From: Anadara kagoshimensis
Taxonomy: Eukaryota; Mollusca; Bivalvia; Arcoida; Arcidae
Direction: 5' to 3'
Assembly (NCBI GenBank): GCA_021292105.1
Contig: CM037870.1
Coordinates: 31,801,905-31,865,904 of the forward strand
Length of the DNA stretch: 64,000 nt
Below, one piece after another: positions 42,877-57,400 of the stretch; position 1 is the first letter of the stretch; each line of letters starts with the position of its first letter. Made by a program: the position numbers and the translations under genes. Below the pieces are notes generated by a model. That model did no database searches and had not been told where the DNA came from. It was given only the letters and a program-made list of their open reading frames with translations.

Positions 42877-43268
42877 TGAGTTGAGGAATTGCGTTTAACG
42901 CCCCAGTCAGGAATATTTCACTCAGTAATCAAGACGTTTCTCAGTTGGTTGAGTGCTCGCTCCATAAGTGGGAGATCGTGGGTTAAAACCCCGACCGGAC
43001 GTGATCCCAGACTTGAAAGTGGGTTGTAACTGCTTTTTCGCAAAGCACTCAGCATTACGAAATAAAGTCACGGTTCTTTTGGATGGAAACTTAAAATAAA
43101 ACGAGGTTCCGTGTCACGGTTGGTGTGGCACGATAAAGAACCCTGCTATTTAATGCCATCAGCACAACACACAGTCAAAATTTCTTCACCTTTGCATATA
43201 GCTGGCGACGTCTCGATATAAGTGAAGTATTTTTGACCGGGACGTTAAACATCATTACGTACTCACTC
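42877..43268 (+). mobile_element. tRNA-headed SINE, family B, with inverted 3' scrap
   Basis: A 3' end scrap lies inverted at 42877-42925. A forward copy from about 42935 to 43268 has the A box TTTCTCAGTTGGTTGAGTGC, a damaged B box (GTGGGTTAAAACCCCGACC) and the usual body. Confidence 0.7.
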
Positions 43269-43483
43269 AAAAAGGAAAGTGTTTTAATAAGGTCATTGGT
43301 TGTTTGGTCATTTTTATCAGAATATTTTAATTGCAATATTGGACTGCAATTTCACTCTTTATCACTAACTCTAGTGAACTTAAAAGGTTAACATCGCGGA
43401 TAGAACTGGATATTATTCCTCATTGACTACTTCATCTACATTTATACGTGTTATCATGATAAGAAAAATGCTAAGTGTTTGCT

Positions 43484-44235
43484 CGAAACAATAGAGGTTC
43501 TAATACAAATATTTTGGTCCAATCTATTTTTAGGATGTTCATTTTTTTCTTTTTAAAAATGTGAAATTGAAAATTCTGGTCGGACATAAGGACAAAAAAT
43601 TATATTTCGTATTCTTTAAAGATATTGGCCCTGTTGCTTTTCCATATATACTGCAGATACGTTATCAGAATTATTTGCACGAAATAATAGAGTTTCTAAT
43701 ACAAATATTTTGGTCCAATCTATTTTTATGCTGTTCATTTTTTCTTTCATCAATGTAAAATTGAAAATTCTGGTCGGGCAAGAGGACAAAATTTTTTAAA
43801 GATATTGGCCCTGTTGCTTTTCCATATACTGCAGATAAGTTATCAGAAGTATTTGCACGAAATAATAGAGTTTCTAATACAAATATTTTGGTCCAATCTA
43901 TTTTTATGCTGTTCATTTTTTGTTTTAAAAATGTGAAATTGAAAATTCTGGTCGGGCATAAGGACAAAAAATTATATTTCGTATTCTTTAAAGATATTGG
44001 CCCTGTCGCTTTTCCATATACTGCAGATAAGTTATCAGAAGTATTTCCACGAAACAATTTAGGTTCTAATACACATATTTTGGTCCAATCTGTTTTTATG
44101 CTTTTCACTTTTTCTTTGTTTAAATTTGAAATTAAAAATTATGGTCGGGCATAAGGACAAACATTTATATTTCGTATTCTTTAAAGATATTGGCCCTGTT
44201 GCTTTTCCATATACTGCAGATAAGTTATCAGACGC
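43484..44235. repeat. Tandem repeat, four units of about 180-195 bp
   Basis: Each unit has ATTTTGGTCCAATCTATTTT, GAAATTGAAAATTCTGGTCG, AAAGATATTGGCCCTGTTGC and CCATATACTGCAGATAAG. Repeat starts near 43511, 43707, 43885 and 44077 give periods of 196, 178 and 192. The shorter second unit lacks the ATTATATTTCGTATTC part. Minus-strand frames read through two units but show no family. Confidence 0.85.
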
Positions 44236-44809
44236 GAAGTACAGGTGTGTTGCTATCCTTAACAAGATTGTGCACACCTTTATATTATATTGCCCAATAT
44301 TTACAAGTTTTATAAAAACATATTTTATTGACAAAAAAGTTCGGAAATATTCCATGACGTATTTTTATCCGATATTAAAATACTCAATTCCTTTTAGCCA
44401 ATGAATTGTCTCTATTCAGTATTTTATAAACTTTACGACGAAGTTATTTTCAGGTGCCGACATAAAAATTTATCAGTTTTAAAGATATTTAGAAGTATAA
44501 ACAAATATTTGAACTAAGGCAAACACGATCAAAATCTCAATGTGTTTGATCTACAGAATATAGAACCATTCGTTTCACAATTCATCATCAAGATTCCCAT
44601 TGTGATAAGCAGAAGATAGAAGTATAGGTTTCACAAGTCAGCATCAAGGTTCCAGTTGTTAGTGTGGATTTGTCAGTTAGTTGTCTGTTCAGGAAAACAC
44701 TGTGTTATTGAATAGCTAGCAACTTGTTCGTGACAAACAGTTGCATTGTGTCAAGAACACGAATATCGCCTTTTGTAGGCTGCTTTCCAGATATTGTTTT
44801 TGAACAATC

Positions 44810-47800
44810 ATGGGTGGAAACAAGGTAATTATATTTTAATAATTCAAAATAATAGAATCGCATATTCTACGAAATCATTAGAAAGCATAAATTTAGAAAC
44901 ATACAAGTTTTTATTTTGTGTTATTTGGAAAGAGTTTTAAAATTTAAAGAAAAAAATCAAGTCGTTTCAGCAAAGTAAGGTAATTGCACGGTGGTACATG
45001 TTTTTTCGCTATTTTCGACATTATTCTGCGAAAAATAAAACTCTGTCCAAAAAAGTCAGCCAAGTCAGAAAAGCATGCAAAATGACATGATTTCTTAAAG
45101 CCTCGAAAATTTGTACTTGCAAAAAATATATGCCGGATTTTTAAATTTTTGCCACTGTAATAATTGGCAATTCAATTTTCGGATACAATTGACAACATTT
45201 CTTTATATATTTTTTTCGATTCATTTTGTATTTAGTACTATACAGTTCTCTTCAGCGAAGTTACATGTAGTACTTGGTTCTTTCTATACGACTATGTGAA
45301 AGTTTTGTCTCTTCAGCGAAGTTACATGTAGTACTTGGTTCTATACGACTATCGTTATACTTTTGGTGAAGTTTTTGTCTCTTCAGTAAAGTTAGATATA
45401 CAGATGCTGTATAAGAAGAAACATTCGCGGGAAAGAAATATTCGCGATTTTTATGATGACACTTGTACCGCGAATATATCTTCTCAGCGAAAATTGGTTA
45501 ACATTTTCCACAGTTGGAACCATGAAAATTTATAACCATGGAATAGTTTAGAAGATGAAAACCGTGAAAGTTTCCTACCGCTAATGTTTCCTTTATAACA
45601 AAGTCTTCAAGACAATTTATTTTGATATAATGATTTTTCCCATTACATTATTGCAAGGGTAGTGACGCATTGTTGTATTTGATATTATAATGGTGCGCGG
45701 GTCAAATATTATAACACATATATACAATATTCACGAAGAGGGTGATTCTATAATTGCTAGGTCTCGCAGTTGTCAGGCGTAACAAAAATTATTTTACAAT
45801 GGTCTGTAACGTGATCATGTTCTTCTTTATCCTCTCGTCGTTCTAGATTATCACATGGCATGTGAGTGCAGTATGTAACATCTAAACGAAAAAAACCTGT
45901 CACAAAAACCCTTCAGACTATCTTAAAACCTAGTAAGAAAACAAATCATGATGGATTAGTAAGGTCATTGATTATCTGTCAGACTCTAAAACCTGACTGT
46001 AGTCAAAGTTTGCATAATACATCTTATGTAAAGCGGGCAAATGTATGAACTGTTTGCACATGAGAAGTGGTAAATTAAACAAGACACCGAAGTGCTATAC
46101 AGTCCTCGATGGAAGGAAAACTTTGTAATTTGTGCAATTTAAACTTGCTAATATATTTAGATTGTAAATTATCTTTATTCAAAGACACTTCTTCCTGTGT
46201 CATATTATGCATCGTTTTTCAAACATTACTGGTTTTGAGCACAACGTTGTATAATTTTAACCCCTGAAGCCTAGCTATTTTGGTGGGGTTTTTTTTAATA
46301 CAAATTTTGACTAAAAGTTGTAAATACCCACCCGTATAGATTTAGTATCCCTACAATACCATACTTCTCTTATAGGTGTGTAAAATCCAAATACCAGTTA
46401 CCATGGCAACGAAGCCATCGCCTTTACCAAAAAGTGGTTCAACAACAACAATAAACGTTATAGTGTGTCTCTGAACAAAACCAAATACAAACATATCAGT
46501 TCGTATTGAAGCCACAATCCAAAAATCAAAGTGAAAAGTTTGAAATCTGGCTAATTAAGTAAAAGGAAGTTCAAAACAATGTTTTTTTCCGAAATGACGA
46601 TAAAATTGAATTGCAGCAATATCAGATAAAGACAGAAAATCCCTTAAAGTCTAGTCTAGAAATGACAACGACTGAAATTTTGAAATTAACTAAGACTAAA
46701 AAAGCATTTTAAATAATCCAAAATAAGTAAGACGGTTAGGTCCTACAATAACACACAAGTTATCATGACAGGTTTTCATCTCATATCTGGCGTTTCATGA
46801 TTAGCAGCCTTCACTAATATATATATGACCTTATATTTATTTTCTCTCTTGTTTTCCATCGCAATTTATTTTAATGGTGGTATGATTTGATTGGCCTGCT
46901 TATTGCTATGTACATTTTATTCAGAAGAACCATAAAGGGTTACAATTAGCCCTAAAAATTTGAACTGACTTGAAACTTCGTTTAGTATAAGTGGTGTCGA
47001 ATGTGCTCATGCTTTCTTAAGTGAGTAAAATCCTAAACATGATACTGGCACCTTAACGTTACGTTGTTTTATTTTCAACACCTTCAACACCCAGTATCAT
47101 CGTTTCCTGTGTCTTTTTGAATAAATGAACATTTCATAAACGGTTAAACTCAACCGCAATTCCAATTTCTGTACTACGTTGCATTTGGAGTAGAAAATAA
47201 GACCCTAGTCATATATCCCTTTGTCATTTTGATTGCACGAATGTTATGCCACTTTTGCTATGAATCAGTTACAGAAACTCAACTTGAAAGTGGCGTATTG
47301 ACATAGAACAATAGTGTATATAAAACGTTGAATGTTAATGAAAATGTGATAAAAATATCAAAAATATAATAATTTTACACAACAATTGTTTTTCAATTGA
47401 AGCATAGAAATGTGTTACTGAAAAACATTTATGTATGCTTAGCAACATCCAAACAAAGAACGCAACACAAGATAATGATATAGACAGTCAAATAAGTATT
47501 GCAACCACTTATTAAAAAATCTCCGACTTTGGACAGACGCTGAAGAATTAACTCTAATGATATGGTCATAGCACCATGGGAGAGGATTCAAAGTTTTATC
47601 CCATCTATTTTACGACCAGTGATCCATACTTAGCCTATTCAAATAAAATAGGTTTGTTTCTTTTTTAGAAAAAATGTGATCTTTTCCTTTTTACCCTTAT
47701 TGGATAATATTCCACTAATAAATGACATGCTTCAAGAAAAGAAAGTTAAGGAACATTTTTAAGTATGTCCGATCTAAAAACAGAGGGAAAAGTATTGACG

Positions 47801-48392
47801 ACACACCCACCTCTTAATCAAGATACGAATGGAATGACATATTGCGGGAAATTTACTTGCTTTTAAAAATAGATATGGAAAATTTTGTTGAACAGTTATG
47901 AAGAAATAACTGTTGACATAATACACAGAAATTTGTCAAAATTTTCGTTGAATACCTACACTTAGAAAGTATGCCCAAATATTTACAATAAAAGTTGGTA
48001 AGATAAAGTTCTGAGATTATCAGTTATAATAACGGTCCTCATTGTCTAGCAAGATAAAGCATTGGACATCCGGGTCACGACGGACTTACAAAAATAGACA
48101 TACTTAGAACTATTTACTGATTGTGCACAGTGTATTCAAGAGTGTACTTTGGAAAACTTTATGTTCATTTAATCATATTTTCGTCATATAAGTACATATT
48201 TCAGTTTCGTATACATATTATAGGTACATGTCAAAACAGTTGACAGTTATATAGCAAGAGCAATGACCGAAATTTTTTTTCACAATTTTTTTTTTTATAT
48301 TTTCCCTTTCCTTTTCATACATACCTATATCCATTTTAGCTATTTCTTTTTTTACATTTCCCTGCATCACACACACACCCATATTTAAGTTG

Positions 48393-48423
<31 letters not shown>

Positions 48424-51400
48424 TTTTCCCTGCATCATACACACCCATGTTTTAGTTTATTATTTATTTTTAAGCTTTGGAATTTTTAGAAATTATTTAT
48501 AAGTATGACTTAAAATATTGCATAAAGATCATTTTTTATCAAACAGTCTTCTGAAAAAATTGTTAAAGTTTGTAATAATTTGAATAATCGGAATCTCTTA
48601 AAGATACACCAGGATACCATTTTGTTTATCCTAAAGTAGGTGACTTAATAGGCAAACAACATTGTTCTGTCCGCTTGACCTTTCACTAGAAATATTTAAT
48701 ATAGGTGTATCCTCCAATGTAATGGGTGGTATAAGGATTCACAGTGAACAGTACCAGTTCGTGTTTAGTGTTACTCATTATGACTTGCGTTCCCTACACG
48801 TTTAAAGACTCGTTCATGATAAAAAATAATAAATAAAGGTCAAACGGACAGGTCAATGTTGCTCATGTGTTTATCGTATCAGGTCTGCACATATTGCTTT
48901 CCCTGTTGCTAAGCACAATGTCTTCAACAAAACTTCCATATTTTATACATTTGATAAATATGTATTCGTCGTTTATGTCCCTTTTTTTATTTCTTTGCAC
49001 TATACAAATGATTGAAAATTACTACAAACTGATACAAGGACACCTCTCGTTTAATCATTCACTCCTGATTTCAGTGTATATATAAAACATTGAACAAATC
49101 CAATAGCATATCGTACAAACAAAAAAAATCAAAAACAAACATACTAATTCATGTCAGAATCACAATCCAGAATCAGTAAAAGTAAGGTTAGACACGTGAA
49201 CTTCCACCAGGGAAGTGAGATCGGGTGCTCCGGGTGGGTAAGCATGGCCAAGAGCTCTGCCAGGGTATATGTAAAGTACTATGTTTTTGTACTTATATAT
49301 GTCATCATATAACAAAAAATGCTGCAAATTTATAAACTTCACAAACATACAAAATGTAAACAACAAATTAGATAGAATAAAACTAATGAACAATGAAGAA
49401 AGGGAGAAAATAAAAATCTTTAGGACAGAGTAGTATTTTACGAAACGCAAAATGAGGCAAATATAAAGAAATGCTAATGGGTGCCAATGAGTCTAATTAC
49501 TAAGCAGCATAAATTTCATCTCCAAATTTACTTCATTACTAGGTTTAGTTTTTTAATCTCATGACCCAAAGAAAAAATTAATATTTATGACATTAATCAT
49601 AACCGTTTTACCGCTGACGGATAAAAGTCTCAAAACTTTAAAAGGGTGGCTTGACATTTTTCTAATCTTGATAAATGGTAATGTTTATATAGCTTAAGTT
49701 TTAAGTTTTGTCCGACGCCATTTATGTCATGACCTGGTTGTGACCTATTTGGGGCTATATGTTGGTTCTTTATCAACCTGTTTATGTCAGATTGCACACT
49801 TTACCTGGTATTCGGTAACCTAGTTAGATACAGTGTATATCCCACGGTGTTTTGAAGTCTCTAAGAGGCATAAGTATGGTGCCCGATTAGAGCCAATCTG
49901 GTAGCATTGCTTGCATAGCCCAATTACAATAACTGGTACTCACTGTGTTAACTATCCACATGGACATGCAACCATGTTTAAAAATTTTCATTAAACTCAT
50001 TAATTAGCAATTAAACTGTTTAGTAATTTTATCTATAGTGGTATAACTCTAGGTCATTGTCGTGCAAAGAAAACTAAATAACGCTAGCGCGTTATGACCA
50101 GTTTGTTTTTCTCGGCAGTGAAAACTATAGCACCATAAACATTATTTCTAGACAGTTCAATGGTTATATTTACATTTTGCATTTTTGAAAATCTTATTTG
50201 GGTTTTTAAATCTTGAAATAACTTTAAAACACTGTCATGTACGACGTGCATTTCCAGCGATTCAATGAGGTCACGCGTAAAGACACAAGCAAGAGGTGAG
50301 TGACGTCACCTTAGCAATGGCAATTATTTAACCATTGAACAGTCGAGAAATGGGAGTATATTGTGTTTTAACTTTCACTGTCGTGAAAGCAAACTGAATA
50401 AGGCAGGCTAGCGCGTTATGATTAATTCGTAGCACTGGAAGCTATATCACCATAAACGCCATTTCTACACAGTTCAATAGTTATATTTACATTTCGCATT
50501 TATGAAAAAAAAAATTCAATGCTGATTTAACTTTAAAACACTTTTGTGTAAATATGCATTTCCAATCGCTGCAACAGCCAACCAATGACGTCACGCGTAT
50601 AGGCATAAACAAGAGATGAGTGACGTCACCTTAACAATGACAATGGTGCCCCTATAATAACCATTTGGTCTCATATTAAAACATCACAGATGTAAATATA
50701 ATACTTTTATGACAGACAAGCTGGTTATCCTGAAAATAGACTAGAACATAATCACAAAGATGTAAAGATCACTAGGATGGCCACTATGTATGGTTGTATT
50801 TTAAGTTTAATGGAAAGCTAGGTGGTTATTATAGCCTTCGTGCCAGGAAGTGTATACAATCATATTCCAAAGAGTGAGAACGAGATGCAAACAAGAACGG
50901 ATCAAAACGAATTATTGTCTCTAAAGGAGAAGATCGAATAAGAATGTACTTAAATGTATTGACCACGGAGTGGGACTACTAATTTCGAACTCAAATTTAA
51001 ATCAATCTAAATTCCGCAAGAACCGAAACGAAATTAACGAATTGGAACTTTTTAATGGATAAGCTTGTATCCTCGAAATGGGGTACCTTGTAAGCAACCT
51101 TTAGTTCTTCAATCTTCTGACATTGATTGCTTTGTTTTTATTTTACAGGAGCCAGTCCAGCGTGCAGCATGGGGCAATCAGTGTGAATTTATACTAACCA
51201 TGATTGGGTTTGCCGTGGGTATTGGTAACATATGGAGATTTCCTTACCTGTGTTACAGAAACGGAGGAGGTAATATTTTATATTGTAAATTCCGATGCCT
51301 ATATTGTTCTTTAGAATTATTATTTTCTTTCTTCGGAACGATGTTTAAATTTATTACCAAGAGGGGTATAAGTTAATTTTATACCATTGATTGAAGATTT

Positions 51401-54400
51401 TAAATGATATCTTCAAATTTTTGCTATTGAGTTATTCAGTCTCTTTTTAAAATAGACAGATTTGACCTCAAAGTATGGACTTGACGGTCTTCTGCACAAT
51501 TCGAGGATGGTGCATAACATCTAAACAAGAATTTGAAATTATGTTCTTTTTATTTCACAGGAGCTTTCCTTATACCTTACTTTGTTTCCATGTTTGTCAT
51601 CGGTGGCCCAATATTCTACTTGGAAATAGGCTTTGGTCAGTTCGCAAGTTTAGGTCCACTTAAAATATGGAGAGCAAATCCTGCTTTTAAAGGTAAGAAT
51701 TACTTCCATTTCCTGAGTCACCATTTTTTATGTCGGACTAGTTCAGATTTTTTTTTTTTTTGGGGGGGGGGTGGTTAAATGTCATGAAGAATTTTTTAGA
51801 AGAGCAACCACGAATATACCTCAACGTTACTATATAAACACCTAGTTGTGACCGATGATGATGATGATGAATAACTAGAATTGAGGATGATGACTTCAGC
51901 AAGATTGTAGATATTTCAGATATTGTTCTGTTAAGTATGCTGATCAAGACGTTTTTGAATGATGATAGAGAACCCGTTTGGATTTTTGTAATCGGTGCTA
52001 CTATTTTGCAGTTACGAACAGAAGATTGAACACATGTTTATGTTTGAATCAGATCAAGAATCAAGCTAAAATATAGATTATATAACAGCTTATTAACATT
52101 TAGTTTTTCACATCCATATATGTACTGTATTTCCATAAATTCAGTGGACATGAAAAATGCAAAAATAAAGTCGTATTTTCCAACAAACTCACAAAAAATT
52201 GTCAAAACTTAATACAAAAGATACTGATCTAATAGGGAAAATAATATTTTTCATTCATGAAAAAGTGAATTTAATTCTGTACATAGAACATTTTTTTTAA
52301 CTTTTTAACAAAACAACAAATATGAATATGTCAAAAGTATTCCTTCTGTACCGTCTTACTTGGAACAATTATAAACGTTATGTCATAATTGGAATATTCA
52401 TTACGCATGACTACCCCTGGAAAAAACCCAAGCAACAATGACCTACCTGACCCTAACTTTGAATAAGGCCCAATTGGTGTAGTAACTTGATCAAATTTCC
52501 AAAATCTTCGCAAAATTTCTCTATGTACAGGAGAACAATAATGTTTTTGATTAAAAATATAATTAGGTTAGGCCAGTGCATTTTAAATGCATTTTATTGA
52601 TAGTTTAATGGAAATATTTTCAATTAAAAGAAATAAAGAATAAAAACCATGTGCACTGAATTAATTGAAACACAGTAGGCATTTCTGTGTGTTTATACAC
52701 TATACTACGTATGCTTTCCCTTGATTGTCTCCCTTTAGCTATGTATATTTTTCGAAGTTTAAAAAAACTGTATTTCTAATCATTTTAGGATTGGGATATG
52801 CAATGGTAATAGTATCCGGTCTAATTGCGTTGTATTATTGCGTCATAATATCTTGGTGCATTTACTACTTCTTTGCTTCGATGACGACAAGCCTGCCATG
52901 GAATGATTGCAATAACGCATGGAACCAGTGTACGTGTCGCGATGGTAACCAAAATGATACCCTGCTAGATCCCTGGAATGGCACCAGACTAGATTGCCGT
53001 AAGTAATTCATATTTCAGAAAATGCTTTTATTTCTTCTCCATTCAGTGGCATTTAAATTGTGCATTAATTGCCTTGGTACTCATTCTGTGCAAAATATTT
53101 CATCTCTACGTATTTTATTTATAGTATATTTGTTATACAGTAAAGCTCCAAGAATTCGCTTTGATAATGTTGAGTCGGTATTATTTCCCAAAATATATGC
53201 TTTCTTATCGCTTCAATTTGACACCCGAAGTCCAACTTGTAGTTCATTGTCATGCATGTATCGAAGTTTTCATATAATTTTGCATTTATTTACTCTGTTT
53301 GAGATCAAATGGTAATTATAGGGGTAAAATTGGTATTGCTAATGTGACGTCACGCGTTTCTTGCTTATGCATGTGTATATACGTGACGTCATGAATTGGC
53401 TGTTCCGGCGATTGAAAATGCTTGTCGTACATTACAGAGTTTTAAAGTTATTTCAGGATTAAAAACCCCCCAAAAAAGATTTTCTACAAATAAATGTAAT
53501 TATTTTCATGTATGATGTTTTATTGTGTTTGAGATCAATTTTAATTATAGTCTTAATCACATTTGCCAAAGTGAGGTCAACTATACGCGTGACTTAATTG
53601 ATTGCCTGTTCCAGCGATTGGAAATGCATGTCGTACACGACAGTGTTTTAAATTTATTTCAGGATTAAAAAACAAAAATAGGATTTTCAAAAATATGCAA
53701 AATGTAACCATTGAACTATATAGAAAAAGTGTTTATAGTGCTATAACTTCTGTTGCCTTGCAAAGCAAACTAATCATAACGAACTAGCGATCGTTATTCA
53801 GTTTGGATCCCACAGCAATTGAAGTTATGACACTACAAACATAATTTCTAAACAGTTCAATTGTTAAATAAACATAATGAATATGTAGAGCAATCTGTAT
53901 TATTTGTTTGCAGCATGACAAACTTAGCGTTTTTGTGTGTTATTATTTCTATTTTAATTTTAGTTTTTAAGTCAAATTTTCTGTTCGTTAAAAAGCTATT
54001 ATGATTTGCATATATTTGGTGATAATGTTATGTCATTTACGATACATATAAATCAACATCGTCATTTTATACTTAATATTATGCTTATTATAATATACTG
54101 CACAGTTTATTATAATTTATCTAATACATCCATATTGCTTATGCTTATATTTTGATTACGTAACAATATTTAAATTATGAAAGTTATTTATCCAATTATT
54201 TATTATAATTGACAAGAAACTTTGTTCAATACACATACATGTGGAATCTCCAGATCATTGAAAAATGCCAAATTAATATATTAATATAAATTCAATGTTA
54301 TATTACAATGCACATGGCATCTGTCTATTATAATTAGTTTGTTTAACCTTCAGTTTCTGCAAAAATAAAGTAGGTTAAATTGAAAGTAACAAATAATGAA

Positions 54401-57400
54401 TTTTTTAAACCAATGGTCATCTTATAATCAAATACAAACATACCAATCCATGTCCAAATCACAATCTAGAAGCAAAGTTAAAACTTTGGGACTGACAAGT
54501 CAGGTTAAGCACGTGAAGTTCCACCAGGGATCACCTCCTGTTTAGCTAGCTACATCCACCACGTGTGCAATCAAAATTGTGTGAAAGGAACATGGAACTA
54601 TGGGTCGTCAAATGTATCTATTGCAATCCTGGACACAGAGACATCAAAATTATCAACAATAAAGTGATGAAAGCCATAATGCTTTTTGAGGGATCTGATA
54701 AACCTAGGCTTGATTCATTAGTTTTCTCCACCCAGACCACAATTGTCCTAAACATTATAAGTCATCCAGCTAGACCATACTTGCCGAAAGAAACATGATG
54801 GTATAGAAATAAAATCACCTTGATTTTATCTTGGTTTTAAACGAGGACAATGCTATGTGGTGTTCTTGATTTTGATTGTAAAACAAACTTTCTTCACTCA
54901 GTTACATGTTCTATGTGACCCATGCCTTGCCATATGTCTCAATCACCCATTTGAGAATATGCAGAGAAATCACTGTTATTGCTGATATTTTCGATCAGTT
55001 ACACAAGAATATGTCTTATTACAATTTTATACCTTTTTATCCAGAACGTTAACTACACGGGAACACGATGTTATGGTTCGAGTTCAACAATGCATGAGTC
55101 TTTACCAGTTTTATTATGCATATTTCTGCTTGCTGTCTTTTATATAGTTGATTAAATTTACCATTTATCCATTGCGCTATGCCCAGTTTGTTTGAAGCGA
55201 CGTCGAACTCATAAGCTGAACTTTAACCCTTGTTTTGCGTTCGTCCATTGACTCTGACTAATTAATAGGAAAAGATAAAAAAGATTTTTTTCCATAAAAA
55301 ATAGATATAGGATATACAACTATATATCTTTAGATTTTAGTTAAAAAGAGTGACTATGATATTAGTACTCTCATAACTTAGTTTATCTGCTATTGATAGA
55401 GCTTGCTATTTTCAGTTAATTTTACGTACACAAATGGAACTACTACCCCAAGTGAAGATTACTATAAGTAAGTTAGTGTCAGGTAAAACACAGAAGGAAA
55501 TCTTAAATACTAGATATTGTACTTATATGTAGTAAAAACACCAAAAACACTGATCCGTGTCCGAATCATAATCCAGAGCAAAGTAAAAACTTTCAAAATA
55601 ACAATTTAGTGAATTTCTACCAGTAAGGCCGGGTGCTCTGGAAGGATAAACACCTCCTGTTTAGCTAGCTACATCCGCTACATGTGTAATCAAACTTGAG
55701 AGGGAAAGGAAGTGGCTATGTAAAAAATGACATAACTATCAAAGGAAATATATGTTGTTGACAATTTAGTTACAAACTAGCATCATTGAAAAGAAGGGAG
55801 TAAAAAAGAAGACTACGTACATTTTATGTTTCCAGTTTGGATTGAAGAAGAATATGAATAATTGAATAAAAGATCTAAATAATGAATGATAGATAAGAAT
55901 AATTTTAACATATGTACCTGATTCATATATTAAGTTTGAAAAGGATTACAGCTCGACATAACGATAAAGACTTCTTGAATCTTAATTCTCAATATGAAAT
56001 ATATGCTATATTAATCAGCATATACATGTATATATTGGCAACGAAAGATTTTACATTGAAGGTTTTTATTTTTTCAGATTCCAATTTCAAAATGAGTAAA
56101 TAGAAAAATTAATATCCTTGGTAATCAAAAGATGCCTAAATCTTTAATTTATTGCCAAAATAGAGATTTAAAAAGTACATAATTCTTTAGCTATCTATAG
56201 AGTTAATAATTAGAGCATGTTATGGAACTTTTTGATTCATTTATTTATTCTAGTATTAAGAAATGTATTTTGAACATATATAAATGTTATCTCTCTTTGC
56301 ACTTTATTGTGCCATTATTCATAATTATCACGTATACATATGAATGTTATAAAGAATTCGTTTTGGAATTTTGTTTTATCAATATATGTTTTATAAAGAA
56401 CACTGGTATTTTATTTCGGAACGACGTGCTACAGAAGACGAACAAAAATTATAACAATGATGTATTTTTTTCTTTTTTATCTAGTCATCACGTTTTAGAA
56501 GCAAGCGGTGGTATAGAAATAGCTGGTGGTGTTAAATGGGATTTGGCACTTTGTCTTTTGTTAGCATGGACTCTCACATTTATCGTACTGTCACGTGGTG
56601 TGGAAAGTCTTGGAAAGGTAACTCTAGCACAATCCTTATTATATCATTGAAAATATTTGAAATTAGGTCACTGTTTCCCTTATGTTAAACCTTTTTTATA
56701 CATCTTAAACATTCAATATGGAGCTGCTTTAACATCGTGTATACATGTATATTTTCGAACACCTTGTTTAAGATTGGCAATTGGTATGGCTAAACCAACA
56801 GCTGTGTCCAATTGGCTAAAGTAAAACACTTGTAGCTTAAATAGATTATTTGTGAAAATCTGTATCTAGTTCACTAGCTTCTGTGTTGACAAATAAGTAA
56901 ATATAACGATAATTATCATTTAAAAAGACTTATGCTTTAAATGTTCATCTCAAAGAGAAATTTGTGTTTAAAAGATTTTTAAATTTGAATATTCTATAAT
57001 GAACCTGACAGATCTTTGAACAACCTTGATACTTTTGTGTTATTAGATCCATTTACTGTTCTGTTGTTTCAATCTGAATTTTGATTTCACACGCGGCGGG
57101 TATAGTTAGCTAAACAGGAGGTGTTTACCCTTCCGAAACACCCGGCCTCTCTTCCCTGGTAGATGTTCACGTTTTAAACCTGATTTGTCAGTTTCAAAGG
57201 TTTTACTTTGCTTCTGGATTGTGATTCGGACATTGGTTAGTATGTTTGTTTTTTATTAAGGGGGAAACTATGCGTTTATCCCGTTTTGTCTTATGTTCAT
57301 GTTTCGGGTGTTTGTTGCAATTGTTTTGTTTTATTAGCTGAATTAACTATTGCCAAATACACGTTGTTTCAGCTACATAAATGTCTTAATGAAATTCTAT

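Larger units (their letters stand above)
42075..44809. other. Spacer between C1q and SLC6 genes
   Basis: No gene is seen. It contains a diverged MITE (42415-42597), a family B SINE with an adjacent inverted fragment (42877-43268) and a four-unit tandem repeat of about 190 bp (43484-44235). The last 500 bp presumably hold the SLC6 promoter and 5' UTR, but no motif was assigned. Confidence 0.6.
44825..51148. other. SLC6 intron 1 (6.3 kb)
   Basis: No independent gene was found. It holds a 60-bp triplicate (about 45243-45395, CTCTTCAGCGAAGTTACATG), inverted LINE-like tails (46484-46575, 49128-49245), a poly(T) run of about 33 nt (48389-48421), AGGTCAAACGGACAG-type motifs (48660, 48840) and a copy of the TGACGTCA-bearing element (50030-50710). 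Confidence 0.6.

Noticed and set aside
43671-44108. 145-codon minus-strand ORF as a gene
   Set aside because: It lies entirely in the tandem repeat, varies with unit deletions and has no recognisable domain. It is kept only as a finding about the repeat.
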